This document shows positions 46,470-60,168 of a stretch of DNA of 64,000 nucleotides, in pieces (the first letter of the stretch is position 1; the number at the start of each line of letters is the position of its first letter). The notes under the pieces were generated by a model that saw only the letters and a list, made by a program, of their open reading frames with translations, ran no database searches and had not been told where the DNA came from. Made by a program: the position numbers and the translations under genes. The DNA is taken from assembly GCF_021134715.1 (NCBI RefSeq), contig NC_060021.1:1302001-1366000 (forward strand), read 5' to 3'. The stretch is from Daphnia pulex. Lineage: Eukaryota; Arthropoda; Branchiopoda; Diplostraca; Daphniidae.

Positions 46470-47326
46470 TATAGGTGTCAGCCATGTAAACTTCCTGGCA
46501 CTGTGTTTTGTATTCACTGTTAAAGGAAATGCATAGCAGTGAGAATGATATGCAGCCCAGTTTTCACCTATATGTTCCAATCTCCTCAAAGTTGTCGACG
46601 GGACTCATTTTCCTCACCTTCCGAATGGGATATGACGGTTTTATTGATAGCAAAGATCCGAGTGATTCGAACTGGACTGCTAGCTGTTATTAAGAAACTT
46701 TAAATGCAGTTGAGCAACTGTTCCAGAATAAGAATGTATTCTGTGTATCATTTAAATGCAAATAGTGTATTTCAATACATTTCCAACAACCTATTGGCAT
46801 CATTACATTAATGATAACTAGCTATAAAAGATTTTGATTATTTTCGACTTAATGCCAAATCGAACCTGAATTTCGTTACGTCTTTGGTAAATAAATACGA
46901 ATCCGAAACAGTTTAAATTTGGTGCTTTATATTAAATGACAGCAAAAGTAAGCCCTAACTATTCCAAAGCCAACACATTAAAAGTTTTAAAAAATTTCAA
47001 TAAACCAACAAATAGGAAAACAAATTTACATCCAACGATAAAGAGTAACTTTAAGGAGGAAGGAATCGATATACTAAATCCGTAAACTTTCATACTTGGA
47101 TAAAAATTTTTTTAATTGACTAGTCAGAAGGGCAGAGGTCAGTAGATTAAGTTGCAGTTGGTGTATCGATGCTTGTGGTCGAATTTTGATGAAGAGATTA
47201 TTTTCCAATAGAGACTAGAGACCATTCCTGTTAAAAAATGAAACAGTTTTATTAGATTTACTGATAAAGATTTGGAGAGATATAAAACAGGCTACCTGAA
47301 TTTTAAGATTCTGGTAGACTAAATTA

Positions 47327-47964
47327 CTAAAAATTTTGGTAGATATCCCATTGGAGTTCGAAGGGTAGTTCCTTAATCTCTGCTTGCAGTTGTCGAAAGT
47401 TTCTTTGAGCAGCTAAAACGCAGAGCTCCCTGAGGGACATGACTCCCTCTTCCTCTACGAAGATCGGCCAGGAATTGTCGTGTTCCAAGATGAAACCGTC
47501 TTTTCTTGAGTGATTAGGTCTCACTTTCAAGTCACTGCATCTGGAAGCCTGCATTGTTTGCCGGTATTTTTTCAACAGATCTTTTTTGTGACTGTATCTC
47601 ACTTTTTGCTTCTTCCTTAAAAAAAAACATTAAAATGTGAGTGTAAAAATCATTCAAAATATACAATATAGAATAACACTTTTGTACCCATGAAACGGAG
47701 GTTTTTCTCTTGTTGCCTTACTATTGCTAAAGTCTCTGCATTGTATGGGTACCCTGTTGAATAAAATTAAATGACTTAATGTTGAAAAAAGTGCAATGTG
47801 TTACAGCAGATCATGTTATATTACCCATATAGTTGATTCAGTTTAATTTGTTCCACTGAAGTACTTGGGAGAGAGACAATGAACACTTGACTCTTCAGTT
47901 TTTGACACTTAAGTTGTCTCATTAGGTTCAACTTCACCCTTAGATCTTGACACTGTGGCTTCAT
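47327..47964 (-). CDS. Unrecognised 164-residue protein, unit 3
   Basis: Exons 47825-47964, 47688-47753 and 47327-47615. The same two Lys variants as unit 2 are present, supporting a unit 2/unit 3 sister pair. Confidence 0.62.
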
Positions 47965-48411
47965 TTTAAATTTGTGATAATAAAACTGATAAAAATGTGA
48001 TAAAACAAACTAAAATGATTAGAGAATATAATGTTCACTTTGATTTGACTTTTGAATTCAAACTATAATTGCTCCTGGTGTACTCTACTGTGCACTGCTG
48101 GTAAACTGAATAGCTGCTATTCAGTATTAATAGGTGGCGCGTAGCTAAAACTCATAGTCTTTACAGAAATAGTAGATAGATGGCCCAACCTCACCTGTCG
48201 AAAATTGACAACATATGGCTGCTCGAAAGTGACTTTACATATTTATTAGAAGTTTAACTACACTCCTACACATGTAATTCTTCTCACACTGAAGTAATCA
48301 TTATTATCTGCATAAATTGTGTCACAAAATGATACTTTAATAGTAACATAAATTTATCCTTTTTGACTTTTTCAAGTGCCTAGTCTCAATGTTTGAAAAG
48401 TTTTATGTGAT

Positions 48412-49109
48412 GGAGGTAACAAGCAGAACACCAAAATTTGTAAAGGGTGGCACATAATTTTGATGATGTAAGATTTCATATATGCTGCTCCAGCCAATAT
48501 CACAAAAATATGCATGAGGAACACACCATCTTAGAAAAAGGGTTTTTTCGTGCCTGCCAAAGTAGCGTGCCTGCTGTGAAGGATCACCTATTTAAAGCTG
48601 TGAGACTTGAGAACAAAGAGGTGGAAGTTGACTTTGCATGTGGTAAAAACTGTTGCTTACGGATGCAATAACTTTGAATCCTCTGAAAATTGAAAATCTT
48701 GGAGTCATCTCAATTCCAGTATCTGTTCAGGTATTGACTGTATATTTTAGACACACAACAAGAAAGTTTTTTCTAATAATTGAAATGGAACAGGACATAA
48801 AAAAGCTGAAAGAAATATCTGAAGTAGCTTGTTACGGCAAACAACTGAACAAGCTTTTGGACTCCTCAAAACAGCTGGCGTTGGAAATTAATTCTTCAAA
48901 ACTTACCTGTACAATTTCTGACGACAAGAAAGTTAAATCTTCAAACTAAATTTCGCAATGGGTTGATTTGGAAGACATCTCTAGGAAGTTGAGTATTGAA
49001 ATAAATTGGAAGAAGCAATGTGTTGGACCTTGTAGGAAATTTCCTACATCATCATGAAAACCTGTGGTTCTCTTATACAAACTTGGATCATCGATATGTG
49101 TCGTTCCAT
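48412..49109 (+). pseudogene. Scrambled 2OG-oxygenase fragment, unit 3
   Basis: Same structure, with the unit 2 form of the exon-3 piece. It lies immediately upstream of the M13 exons that lead into the fused gene. Confidence 0.86.
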
Positions 49110-49961
49110 CGATGGTTACCAACGCTTTTTACCTGCAATATTTCAACAGCATGGGTGAGTTCCAGCGCATTATTATAATTTCCAGCATCATTAAAAATAC
49201 TTTTGGATTAATTTAATTGTTTTAATTAAACAGTGCTGCCACTTGGACTGTTACACGACCCGCTCTTTTCGTTGAAGACGCCCAGCTATCTCGGTCTAGG
49301 CACTCTTGGGTTCATCGTCGCTCACGAAATCATGCACGGTTTCGATAATTCCGGCGTCGAGTTTGACGAAGACGGCGTCCGACGCAATCTTCTCAGTCCA
49401 CCTTCACAACTGAAATTCCAACAGAAAATGAATTGCATGAGCAATCAGTTCTCCAGCGCCTTCCGGACCGAGTATTTAATCAACGGGAAAAGCGTCGTTC
49501 TCAAGGTGAGTGCTGGTACATTCATTGATTTCCTGAGTTTCAATCGAGTTTTTTTTTAAATTTTAATCCAAAATATCAGGTGGATGGAGAGTTGACTTTA
49601 AACGAGAATGTCGCAGATTTGGGAGCCATTAAAGCCATTGTTGCAACACGGGCTAGAATGGACCGCGAGTCACCCGCAGCTAATCTACCCGGCTTGAATT
49701 ATACTCACGAGCAAATCATGCTGATCAACGCCGCTCAGGTAACGTATAGAAATGAATAGATTTTTTAAATCGAATTATTCTACAAAATATTGCAATTTTA
49801 ATATTGTAGGCCTACTGTGCCCTGATTACTCCGCAAGCGTACGCTCTGATTCTCGGTATGGACGAACACGCTCCGCCACACGATAGGTAATAGACTTGAG
49901 TTGACGGATATTTGATGTGTTATTAACACACATAATTTATAATGAAATAGAGTCAACGGCA
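49110..49961. repeat. Truncated array unit 4, ending at fusion breakpoint
   Basis: It holds only the M13 exons up to the first bases of the last exon. At about 49959-49961 the sequence switches from AGTCAACGG to the interior of the M13 start exon. The two parents share CGG at the switch, so the join has about three bases of microhomology. Confidence 0.9.
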
Positions 49962-52900
49962 ATTGCAATTCCGGATGGATGGCCTGTTGGAATCAACGGA
50001 CTCTACCCGAGAAACTCCTCCTCACAGCCATTGCAGTCATTTTCATTGGTAAGTTTATCGTCGACATCTGATACTTTGAACCTAATTGAAATGTGTCCAA
50101 TATTTCTAGGTTTCTTTGTGGCCATGATTGTTTTGGTTGAAATCTATCTGAGATTGGAGGATCGACTCTTAACGGCTGGCAACAAATCGTTCATTGTCAC
50201 AGACGACGTTCCATTGCCCGCTGGATTGGGCAATCTGACACGGGTATACATTTCTAAACTATTTGATTTTATTCGTCCCTATTTGGAAAATTGAAATTTG
50301 AATTTCGTTTGGGTATAATAGGAGCCGGATATGTGCGTGACGATGGAATGCGTTGAAGCGTCAGCCCGGATTCTTACCGCCCTGGATCCAACGGCCGATC
50401 CTTGTGACGATATGGCCAAATTCGCTTGCAGCGGATGGATCGAAAGGCAAGCCCGAACAGCTGGTGGCAAAGATGTTGTCTTGGTTCTGGAGAACCTCCA
50501 ATCCTCGGTCGACCACCAATTAAAATGTAAATAACATCAATTGAATTATTCAATTGAACAACTAAACACAACCAATTCCTTTATATTACACAGTGATGCT
50601 AGAAAGTCCGTCGAAACCGGATGAAATCAAAGCCAACGACAAAGTCCGCAACTATTTCGCGTCGTGCATGGCCGAGCGCCAGGAGCAAGTTCGTCACGCT
50701 TCCGGTGAATTGTGACACGCACTTTTGTCTCCAGTTACTATGCCGTTTGTGTCTAGAATTCCCAGTCTTATTCTTTGTTTTTTACCTTGGAACCTTTTTG
50801 AAAATGCAGTCAAAAAAGTTGTCGACGAACTTGGACTCATTACCGCACCTGCCGAATGGGACCCAGCCCAATGGGACCTGACGAATCTCATAGCCCAGAT
50901 CCTGAAAGTGAACGGAGCTCCGCTTTTCGACCTCGTCGTTCAGGTCGACGATCGCAACACTTCACGCTACGTTCTGAGCGTTTCTTTGCCCAGACAGAGC
51001 GGAATTGTTCCGCAATTTCACTCGCCCCTTCCTCGCGATCTTCTCCACGAGCTGGACGCCCTCCGCTCCAAACGCAACATCGACAAGCGCATCAGTCGAA
51101 CTAAAAGGCAATTCGTCAATATTGGCGAAGGATTGCCGGATATTCACGACGAATTCCCTGATCCGGCCATGCTGGAAGCCTTGAATAATGCCGATCCGAC
51201 GCAAGATATCGATTCCTTTCTACCTGATGCCAATTTCCTGCAATCTATTCAAGTATGTTGAATTGACATTTCATTTTGTGATGTATATAATTTGAATTCG
51301 CTTTCCGGTTGTAATTAGCAATTCTCAAGAGACGCCAGGGCTTCGGCAGCCTTCCGGCTTATGCAAGATCTTGGCGCTTTCAGCTCTTTCCCAGTTCAGA
51401 GTGACTACAGGAAGGAGGAGGCGGCCATCCGACGAGTCATCTCTTCCATCGACCAGCTCCTGCCCAGCGATCGCGATCGAAAGCTTAAACAGCAAAGCTC
51501 CAAGATCCTCAATTACTTCACCGTCGATCTCCTTCAGCAGCAATTTGCATTCGTAATGAAATGGCTGAGCCATTCCGTGATGAGAAATTATTTGGTCCGT
51601 GACAATAATGATTCACATTTCTGTTTGCTGCAATTTAGATCAACTGGCCCGTTTTGTTCCGGGAATCGCTTGGGAAGAGCATCCCTTCGGACACGACAGT
51701 CGTCGTCCATTACCCGGAAATCCTTCATCAAATCCAGGATATTGTCAACTCGACGGAACCTAGGATCATTCACAATAGTTTGCTGATGCTTGTGGTACGC
51801 GATCTGGCGCTGGAACTTTTCAAATCGCCGCCCGGGATGGACAAATGGTCGTTTTGCATCCAGGCGGCCAAAGGGGGATTCGGCGAGGTCCTCAGTGGTA
51901 TCTACCTCAATCATTTCACACCTGCCCAACTGGAAAATTACCGAGTTAAAGTATGAATTTAATATTCAACTCCAGTATATTTGGAGACCGATTTTAACTG
52001 TTGTGTTAATTCTTTTATTTTTAAAGGCGGAAGAAATGTTTGTGGCTCTGAAAGAATCGGTCGTCGAGATGATTCAACAATCCAGCTGGCCAGACTCAAT
52101 CACCAAACAGAAAGCCCTAAGCAAAGCTAGTAATTTGCGACCCAATGTCGTGGCCCCATCCATTTTCTTTAATCAAACATTTCTCGAAAGTATGGCGGCG
52201 CAGGTATTGCATCATATATCCATTATTGCAATGTTACTAGTCTAGATCTATATTTATACCTATACAGCGCTAATTAGTAACTCTTAAAGGTCAATATTGA
52301 TGGACTGGATTTCGTGGCGGGCACCTGGCAAATGTACCGACTCTTCCGGCGTGACTTTTTCGACATTTATTTCAAACCGGTTGACGAAACGACCGTCACG
52401 TAATTATAAAAACAATCAAACGCTAAAGGTCATCTTAACAATTTTTTGAATTTCTTTATATTTTTAAATAGTTGGCAAATGCTGGCTTATCCGATGATTG
52501 CCAACGCTTTTTACCTGCAACATTTCAACAGCATGGGTGAGTTCCAGCGCATTATTATAATTTCCGGCATCATTAAAAATTCTTTTGGATTAATTTAATT
52601 GTTTTAATTAAACAGTGCTGCCACTTGGACTGTTACACGACCCGCTCTTTTCGTTGAAGACGCCCAGCTATCTCGGTCTAGGCACTCTTGGGTTCATCGT
52701 CGCTCACGAAATCATGCACGGTTTCGATAATTCCGGCGTCGAGTTTGACGAAGACGGCGTCCGACGCAATCTTCTCAGTCCACCTTCACAACTGAAATTC
52801 CAACAGAAAATGAATTGCATGAGCAATCAGTTCTCCAGCGCCTTCCGGACCGAGTATTTAATCAACGGGAAAAGCGTCGTTCTCAAGGTGAGTGCTGGTA

Positions 52901-53432
52901 CATTCATTGATTTCCTGAGTTTCAATCGAGTTTTTTTTTAAATTTTAATCCAAAATATCAGGTGGATGGAGAGTTGACTTTAAACGAGAATGTCGCAGAT
53001 TTGGGAGCCATTAAAGCCATTGTTGCAACACGGGCTAGAATGGACCGCGAGTCACCCGCAGCTAATCTACCCGGCTTGAATTATACTCACGAGCAAATCA
53101 TGCTGATCAACGCCGCTCAGGTAACGTATAGAAATGAATAGATTTTTTTAAACGAATTATTCTACAAAATATTGCAATTTTAATATTGTAGGCCTACTGT
53201 GCCCTGATTACTCCGCAAGCGTACGCTCTGATTCTCGGTATGGACGAACACGCTCCGCCACACGATAGGTAATAGACTTGAGTTGACGGATATTTGATGT
53301 GTTATTAACACACATAATTTATAATGAAATAGAGTCAACGGTTTCATGATGAACTTGCCGGATTACGGGCGAATTTTCAACTGCCCGGTGGGTTCGCGTC
53401 TCAACCCCAAAACGAAATGCTCCGTCTGGTAG
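49112..53432 (+). CDS. M13 peptidase gene 2, fused in frame to an upstream catalytic half
   Basis: Headless exons 49112-49154, 49234-49505, 49580-49738 and 49810-49886 precede a hybrid exon 49951-50048. This joins the first bases of the last M13 exon to the start exon of gene 1 from GNFNSGWM onward. Thirteen complete M13 exons follow: 50110-50243, 50322-50526, 50594-50704, 50810-51252, 51319-51552, 51639-51950, 52027-52203, 52290-52399, 52472-52536, 52616-52887, 52962-53120, 53192-53268 and 53333-53432. The native ATG and first ~20 codons are missing. Phase is kept throughout, so a transcript from the ATG at 49112 would encode 1015 residues with two HEIMH/ENVAD sets flanking an internal membrane helix. 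Alternatively translation starts at a Met inside the hybrid exon (WMACW), giving a normal M13 protein with a shorter cytosolic tail. No own promoter is visible. Confidence 0.7.
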
Positions 53433-54243
53433 ACGCTCTTCTCAGGACCGAGTTTGATATACCTAGATCATTTAATTTGTGATTACAATCATCCTCCTAT
53501 GTAAATAGAAAATTTCATTTCAACTACGCCCTGTTATTACCGTCGTTCGGGGTGAGGGAAGCGAATCCAGATGTCAGATTTCAGATATTATTATTATTCA
53601 TTTTACTTGAGATTTTTACATTCAGTTATTCTGTCATCCGCTCTGAGCTCTATCTGTGAACGTGTACAATTCTTTCCCGCTTTGGCGTCAGTTTGGAAAT
53701 TTTTTCTTCTTCATTCATCCCCAAGAATTTCTTGTCTATTTCTCTCTGTCGAACTGTTATAATCACGGTGAGCGAGTGTATAGGTTTTTTGTATAATATG
53801 TGTATGTGCGTGCAGGTCACTTGAAAATACAGGTAAATGCATCGGCATTTCGCGTTTTGTTTGACTACACCATGGACTACACAATTGGCCCTCAGAATGT
53901 TTGCCACCAGATGGATTTAGTCATTTTAGTGTGTTGGTTTTTTTTTTTAATTTTTTAATTGTGAAGTTAAGTGAATGCTACCTAGACTTTAGAAAACCAT
54001 AATTTGTCTGCACTAAAGTAACAAATGTTTAGAAAAGTTTCAGATGTAAAAAATTTTGTGCACTGGAAAGGGACACCAGACTGTGCCATTTCAACGCATT
54101 AGACCAGAAGCCTAGAAGTCCAATCAAACTCATAGAGTTATTCCGCGACTCATCATTTCAGAAATCTAGAACCTTTTTGTCGTTAGCGGGATTCCGTCCT
54201 TTCATTACAGCACACCTGCCAAATGCAATTATTTACTTACCTG

Positions 54244-54319
54244 GTTGAGGTACTCGGGTGTGGGAATCGAACACGAGTCTGCGGATTACCAACAGACGCC
54301 CTATCCGACTCACCCACCC
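54244..54319 (-). ncRNA. tRNA-like element, unit 5
   Basis: It carries TTCGATTCC, the better match to the Pol III B box, and one change in the flank (GGTTGAGG for GGTTAAGG). Confidence 0.5.
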
Positions 54320-55001
54320 TTTCTCTTATAGAATTGCTTTAATCAGTCATAAACTATATAATGAAATGGTGTAGTTATTTTTTTTATCTCCTCACGTAAC
54401 TGAATTAAATTTTTTTAAATTCCTTAAACTAAAAATTTGTTTAAATAAAAATGCCTAGATACACTAGAGACTAGACTACACTATCTTTTCCATTGCCTAC
54501 AAAGGATGATGATGGCGACAACTTACTGGTAATTACTAGTGCTAGTACTCCCTATTACTTAATCTTGGACCCTATGGTGCACGATTATTTATTTAAATGC
54601 TTTCACGAAGCTAGTTTTTAGTTTCGCTTTGAATTTTCGCACTCGCACTTGCAGTCTGGCACTAGGTGGCTCGAGAAGAACTTTCAAATTTTAGTTTCAA
54701 TATCTGTTACTAGATGTCGTTCAACTTGTTGATGATGGAAAGTAAACAAACGACTTTTAAACGCCCGCAGCTACCGAGAGCTTTTTAAAAAAACATTTCC
54801 TATTTATATATCTCTGACGTGCTATTGCGTCCTTGAACTGATTCCCGAATACCAAGTTTGGTTCACCCTTCTTGTGACCGTAGAGCGTAAAAACGTAGTA
54901 ACCCTCCCTCCAGCCTTTGTTTGTATCCCACCAAAAATGAACTGTGATACATAACGGACGAGGCGTTCATATCAGATTCTTCTTGCATCAACTTAAGAAT
55001 C

Positions 55002-55694
55002 ATGACGGAAAAGGGTAACGTACATTGAGGATATTTCAATCAAGTATTGTAATTAACAAATTTTCCTGGTTTTCTTAACAGCACTCGTTAGCAAAAGGGT
55101 GAAGTGCAGTATGAAGAAGACCTGAAGTCTCCCTGGAGTTCACTTATGGAGATTTAATCCATGATGTTAATTGTCTGGCTGCGGGTCTCCAAACTTCAGG
55201 ACTTGTCAAGCGTGGTCATTGTGTTGCCATGGCACAACCTAATTCTATTGAATTTGTAGTTACACTGCTAGCTGTAAACCGAGTTGGGGCATTCATTTCA
55301 CTGATTAACCCTGTCTATACTCCCCGTATGTATTAAAATTTTTCTACTATTCTAGTTAGACTAAAAAACAGAGAACTTCTTATATTCAACTATAGGAGAG
55401 CTCAAGCATGTTTCTAGCATAAACAATGCTGGTTTGTGGATTTGCACACTGGAATTCATTTCATTACTTTCCCAACTTGACAAAACAGAGTACAAAACTC
55501 CCCTCGTCGATAGTTCAAATAAAGTGCGTTCGCAGTGGCATTCAGTTCTCAAGTCTGGTGAGTCCAGGACGTTCCCATCAGTCTCCGTTAATGTCTTTGA
55601 AGACCTTGCCACTATGCCATTTCCAGCGAGACGAAGGGTTTGCCTAAGAGAGTCATGCTCACCCATCACAACCTCGTGACTGCATTGTGCAAAT
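55002..55694 (+). pseudogene. Broken 4CL-like 5' fragment, unit 5
   Basis: Same breaks; agrees with unit 1 at the variable sites (GAATTCATT, GACGAGGCG). Confidence 0.88.
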
Positions 55695-56555
55695 TATAGG
55701 TGTCAGCCATGTAAACTTCCTGGCACTGTGTTTTGTATTCACTGTTAAAGGAAATGCATAGCAGTGAGAATGATATGCAGCCCAGTTTTCACCTATATGT
55801 TCCAATCTCCTCAAAGTTGTCGACGGGACTCATTTTCCTCACCTTCCGAATGGGATATGACGGTTTTATTGATAGCAAAGATCCGAGTGATTCGAACTGG
55901 ACTGCTAGCTGTTATTAAGAAACTTTAAATGCAGTTGAGCAACTGTTCCAGAATAAGAATGTATTCTGTGTATCATTTAAATGCAAATAGTGTATTTCAA
56001 TACATTTCCAACAACCTATTGGCATCATTACATTAATGATAACTAGCTATAAAAGATTTTGATTATTTTCGACTTAATGCCAAATCGAACCTGAATTTCG
56101 TTACGTCTTTGGTAAATAAATACGAATCCGAAACAGTTTAAATTTGGTGCTTTATATTAAATGACAGCAAAAGTAAGCCCTAACTATTCCAAAGCCAACA
56201 CATTAAAAGTTTTAAAAAATTTCAATAAACCAACAAATAGGAAAACAAATTTACATCCAACGATAAAGAGTAACTTTAAGGAGGAAGGAATCGATATACT
56301 AAATCCGTAAACTTTCATACTTGGATAAAAATTTTTTTAATTGACTAGTCAGAAAGGCAGAGGTCAGTAGATATTATAAGTTGCAGTTGGTGTATCGATG
56401 CTTGTGGTCAAATTTTGATGAAGAGATTATTTTCCAATAGAGACTAGAGACCATTCCTGTTAAAAAATGAAACAGTTTTATTAGATTTACTGATAAAGAT
56501 TTGGAGAGATATAAAACAGGCTACCTGAATTTTAAGATTCTGGTAGACTAAATTA

Positions 56556-57193
56556 CTAAAAATTTTGGTAGATATCCCATTGGAGTTCGAAGGGTAGTTC
56601 CTTAATCTCTGCTTGCAGTTGTCGAAAGTTTCTTTGAGCAGCTAAAACGCAGAGCTCCCTGAGGGACATGACTCCCTCTTCCTCTACGAAGATCGGCCAG
56701 GAATTGTCGTGTTCCAAGATGAAACCGTCGTTTCTTGAGTGGTTAGGTCTCACTTTCAAGTCACTGCATCTGGAAGCCTGCATTGTTTGCCGGTATTTTT
56801 TCAACAGATCTTTTTTGTGACTGTATCTCACGTTTTGCTTCTTCCTTAAAAAAAAACATTAAAATGTGAGTGTAAAAATCATTCAAAATATACAATATAG
56901 AATAACACTTTTGTACCCATGAAACGGAGGTTTTTCTCTTGTTGCCTTACTATTGCTAAAGTCTCTGCATTGTATGGGTACCCTGTTGAATAAAATTAAA
57001 TGACTTAATGTTGAAAAAAGTGCAATGTGTTACAGCAGATCATGTTATATTACCCATATAGTTGATTCAGTTTAATTTGTTCCACTGAAGTACTTGGGAG
57101 AGAGACAATGAACACTTGACTCTTCAGTTTTTGACACTTAAGTTGTCTCATTAGGTTCAACTTCACCCTTAGATCTTGACACTGTGGCTTCAT
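56556..57193 (-). CDS. Unrecognised 164-residue protein, unit 5
   Basis: Exons 57054-57193, 56917-56982 and 56556-56844. The protein reading equals that of unit 1 (NDGFI form). Confidence 0.62.
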
Positions 57194-57647
57194 TTTAAAT
57201 TTGTGATAATAAAACTGATAAAAATGTGATAAAACAAACTAAAATGATTAGAGAATATAATGTTCACTTTGATTTGACTTTTGAATTCAAACTATAATTG
57301 CTCCTGGTGTACTCTACTGTGCACTGCTGGTAAACTGAATAGCTGCTATTCAGTATTAATAGGTGGCGCGTAGCTAAAACTCATAGTCTTTACAGAAATA
57401 GTAGATAGATGGCCCAACCTCACCTGTCGAAAATTGACAACATATGGCTGCTCGAAAGTGACTTTACATATTTATTAGAAGTTTAACTACACTCCTAAGT
57501 CCTACACATGTAATTCTTCTCACACTGAAGTAATCATTATTATCTGCATAAATTGTGTCACAAAATGATACTTTAATAGTAACATAAATTTATCCTTTTT
57601 GACTTTTTCAAGTGCCTAGTCTCAATGTTTGAAAAGTTTTATGTGAT

Positions 57648-58348
57648 GGAGGTAACAAGCAGAACACCAAAATTTGTAAAGGGTGGCACATAATTTTGAT
57701 GATGTAAGATTTCATATATGCTGCTCCAGCCAATATCACAAAAATATGCATGAGGAACACACCATCTTAGGAAAAGGGTTTTTTCGTGCCTGCCAAAGTA
57801 GCGTGCCTGCTGTGAAGGATCACCTATTTAAAGCTGTGAGACTTGAGAACAAAGAGGTGGAAGTTGACTTTGCATGTGGTAAAAACTGTTGCTTACGGAT
57901 GCAATAACTTTGAATCCTCTGAAAATTGAAAATCTTGGAGTCATCTCAATTCCAGTATCTGTTCAGGTATTGACTGTATATTTTAGACACACAACAAGAA
58001 AGTTTTTTCTAATAATTGAAATGGAACAGGACATAAAAAAGCTGAAAGAAATATCTGAAGTAGCTTGTTACGGCAAACAACTGAACAAGCTTTTGGACTC
58101 CTCAAAACAGCTGGCGTTGGAAATTAATTCTTCAAAACTTACCTGTACAATTTCTGACGACAAGAAAGTTAAATCTTCAAACTAAATTTCGCAATGGGTT
58201 GATTTGGAAGACATCTCTAGGAAGTTGAGGATTGATATAATAAATTGGAAGAAGCAATGTGTTGGACCTTGTAGGAAATTTCCTACATCATCATGAAAAC
58301 CTGTGGTTCTCTTATACAAACTTGGATCATCGATATGTGTCGTTCCAT
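57648..58348 (+). pseudogene. Scrambled 2OG-oxygenase fragment, unit 5
   Basis: Unit 1 form (ATTGATATAATAAATTGG), with one private change (TTAGGAAAAGG for TTAGAAAAAGG). Confidence 0.86.
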
Positions 58349-58350
58349 CG

Positions 58351-59289
58351 ATGGTTACCAACGCTTTTTACCTGCAATATTTCAACAGCATGGGTGAGTT
58401 CCAGCGCATTATTATAATTTCCAGCATCATTAAAAATACTTTTGGATTAATTTAATTGTTTTAATTAAACAGTGCTGCCACTTGGACTGTTACACGACCC
58501 GCTCTTTTCGTTGAAGACGCCCAGCTATCTCGGTCTAGGCACTCTTGGGTTCATCGTCGCTCACGAAATCATGCACGGTTTCGATAATTCCGGCGTCGAG
58601 TTTGACGAAGACGGCGTCCGACGCAATCTTCTCAGTCCACCTTCACAACTGAAATTCCAACAGAAAATGAATTGCATGAGCAATCAGTTCTCCAGCGCCT
58701 TCCGGACCGAGTATTTAATCAACGGGAAAAGCGTCGTTCTCAAGGTGAGTGCTGGTACATTCATTGATTTCCTGAGTTTCAATCGAGTTTTTTTTTAAAT
58801 TTTAATCCAAAATATCAGGTGGATGGAGAGTTGACTTTAAACGAGAATGTCGCAGATTTGGGAGCCATTAAAGCCATTGTTGCAACACGGGCTAGAATGG
58901 ACCGCGAGTCACCCGCAGCTAATCTACCCGGCTTGAATTATACTCACGAGCAAATCATGCTGATCAACGCCGCTCAGGTAACGTATAGAAATGAATAGAT
59001 TTTTTTAAACGAATTATTCTACAAAATATTGCAATTTTAATATTGTAGGCCTACTGTGCCCTGATTACTCCGCAAGCGTACGCTCTGATTCTCGGTATGG
59101 ACGAACACGCTCCGCCACACGATAGGTAATAGACTTGAGTTGACGGATATTTGATGTGTTATTAACACACATAATTTATAATGAAATAGAGTCAACGGTT
59201 TCATGATGAACTTGCCGGATTACGGGCGAATTTTCAACTGCCCGGTGGGTTCGCGTCTCAACCCCAAAACGAAATGCTCCGTCTGGTAG
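58351..59289 (+). pseudogene. Headless M13 catalytic half, unit 6
   Basis: Exons 58351-58393, 58473-58744, 58819-58977, 59049-59125 and 59190-59289. The junction ATG is present, as in unit 2, so the 216-residue frame is open. Its 3' flank leads into the tRNA-like element and the intact 4CL gene. Confidence 0.75.
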
Positions 59290-60092
59290 ACGCTCTTCTC
59301 AGGACCGAGTTTGATATACCTAGATCATTTAATTTGTGATTACAATCATCCTCCTATGTAAATAGAAAATTTCATTTCAACTACGCCCTGTTATTACCGT
59401 CGTTCGGGGTGAGGGAAGCGAATCCAGATGTCAGATTTCAGATATTATTATTATTCATTTTACTTGAGATTTTTACATTCAGTTATTCTGTCATCCGCTC
59501 TGAGCTCTATCTGTGAACGTGTACAATTCTTTCCCGCTTTGGCGTCAGTTTGGAAATTTTTTCTTCTTCATTCATCCCCAAGAATTTCTTGTCTATTTCT
59601 CTCTGTCGAACTGTTATAATCACGGTGAGCGAGTGTATAGGTTTTTTGTATAATATGTGTATGTGCGTGCAGGTCACTTGAAAATACAGGTAAATGCATC
59701 GGCATTTCGCGTTTTGTTTGACTACACCATGGACTACACAATTGGCCCTCAGAATGTTTGCCACCAGATGGATTTAGTCATTTTAGTGTGTTGGTTTTTT
59801 TTTTTAATTTTTTAATTGTGAAGTTAAGTGAATGCTACCTAGACTTTAGAAAACCTATAATTTTCCTGCACTAAATGTTTAGAAAAGTTTCAGATGTAAA
59901 AAAATTGTGCACTGGAAAGGGACACCAGACTGTGCCATTTCAACGCATTAGACCAGAAGCCTAGAAGTCCAATCAAAGTCATAGAGTTATTCCGCGACTC
60001 ATCATTTCAGAAATCTAGAACCTTTTTGTCGTTAGCGGGATTCCGTCCTTTCATTGCAGCACACTTGCCACATGCAATTATTTACTTACCTG

Positions 60093-60168
60093 GTTAAGGT
60101 ACTCGGGTGTGGGAATCGAACACGAGTCTGCGGATTACCAACAGACGCCCTATCCGACTCACCCACCC
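60093..60168 (-). ncRNA. tRNA-like element, unit 6
   Basis: It carries TTCGATTCC like unit 5 and lies about 0.7 kb upstream of the intact 4CL gene. That suggests TTCGATT is the ancestral state and TTCGGTT arose in units 1-3. Confidence 0.5.

Larger units (their letters stand above)
43269..49109. repeat. Composite array unit 3 (5.84 kb)
   Basis: Closest to unit 2. At its start CGATGG is changed to CGAAGG, which removes the possible ATG of the headless M13 frame. Confidence 0.92.
52492..58348. repeat. Composite array unit 5 (5.86 kb)
   Basis: It begins inside M13 gene 2 exactly as unit 1 begins inside gene 1. Its 3' flank differs from units 1-3 (for example TTCTTTCCCGC for TTCTCTCCCGC near 53.67 kb) and matches unit 6, while its oxygenase and 4CL fragments match unit 1. 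Confidence 0.92.
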
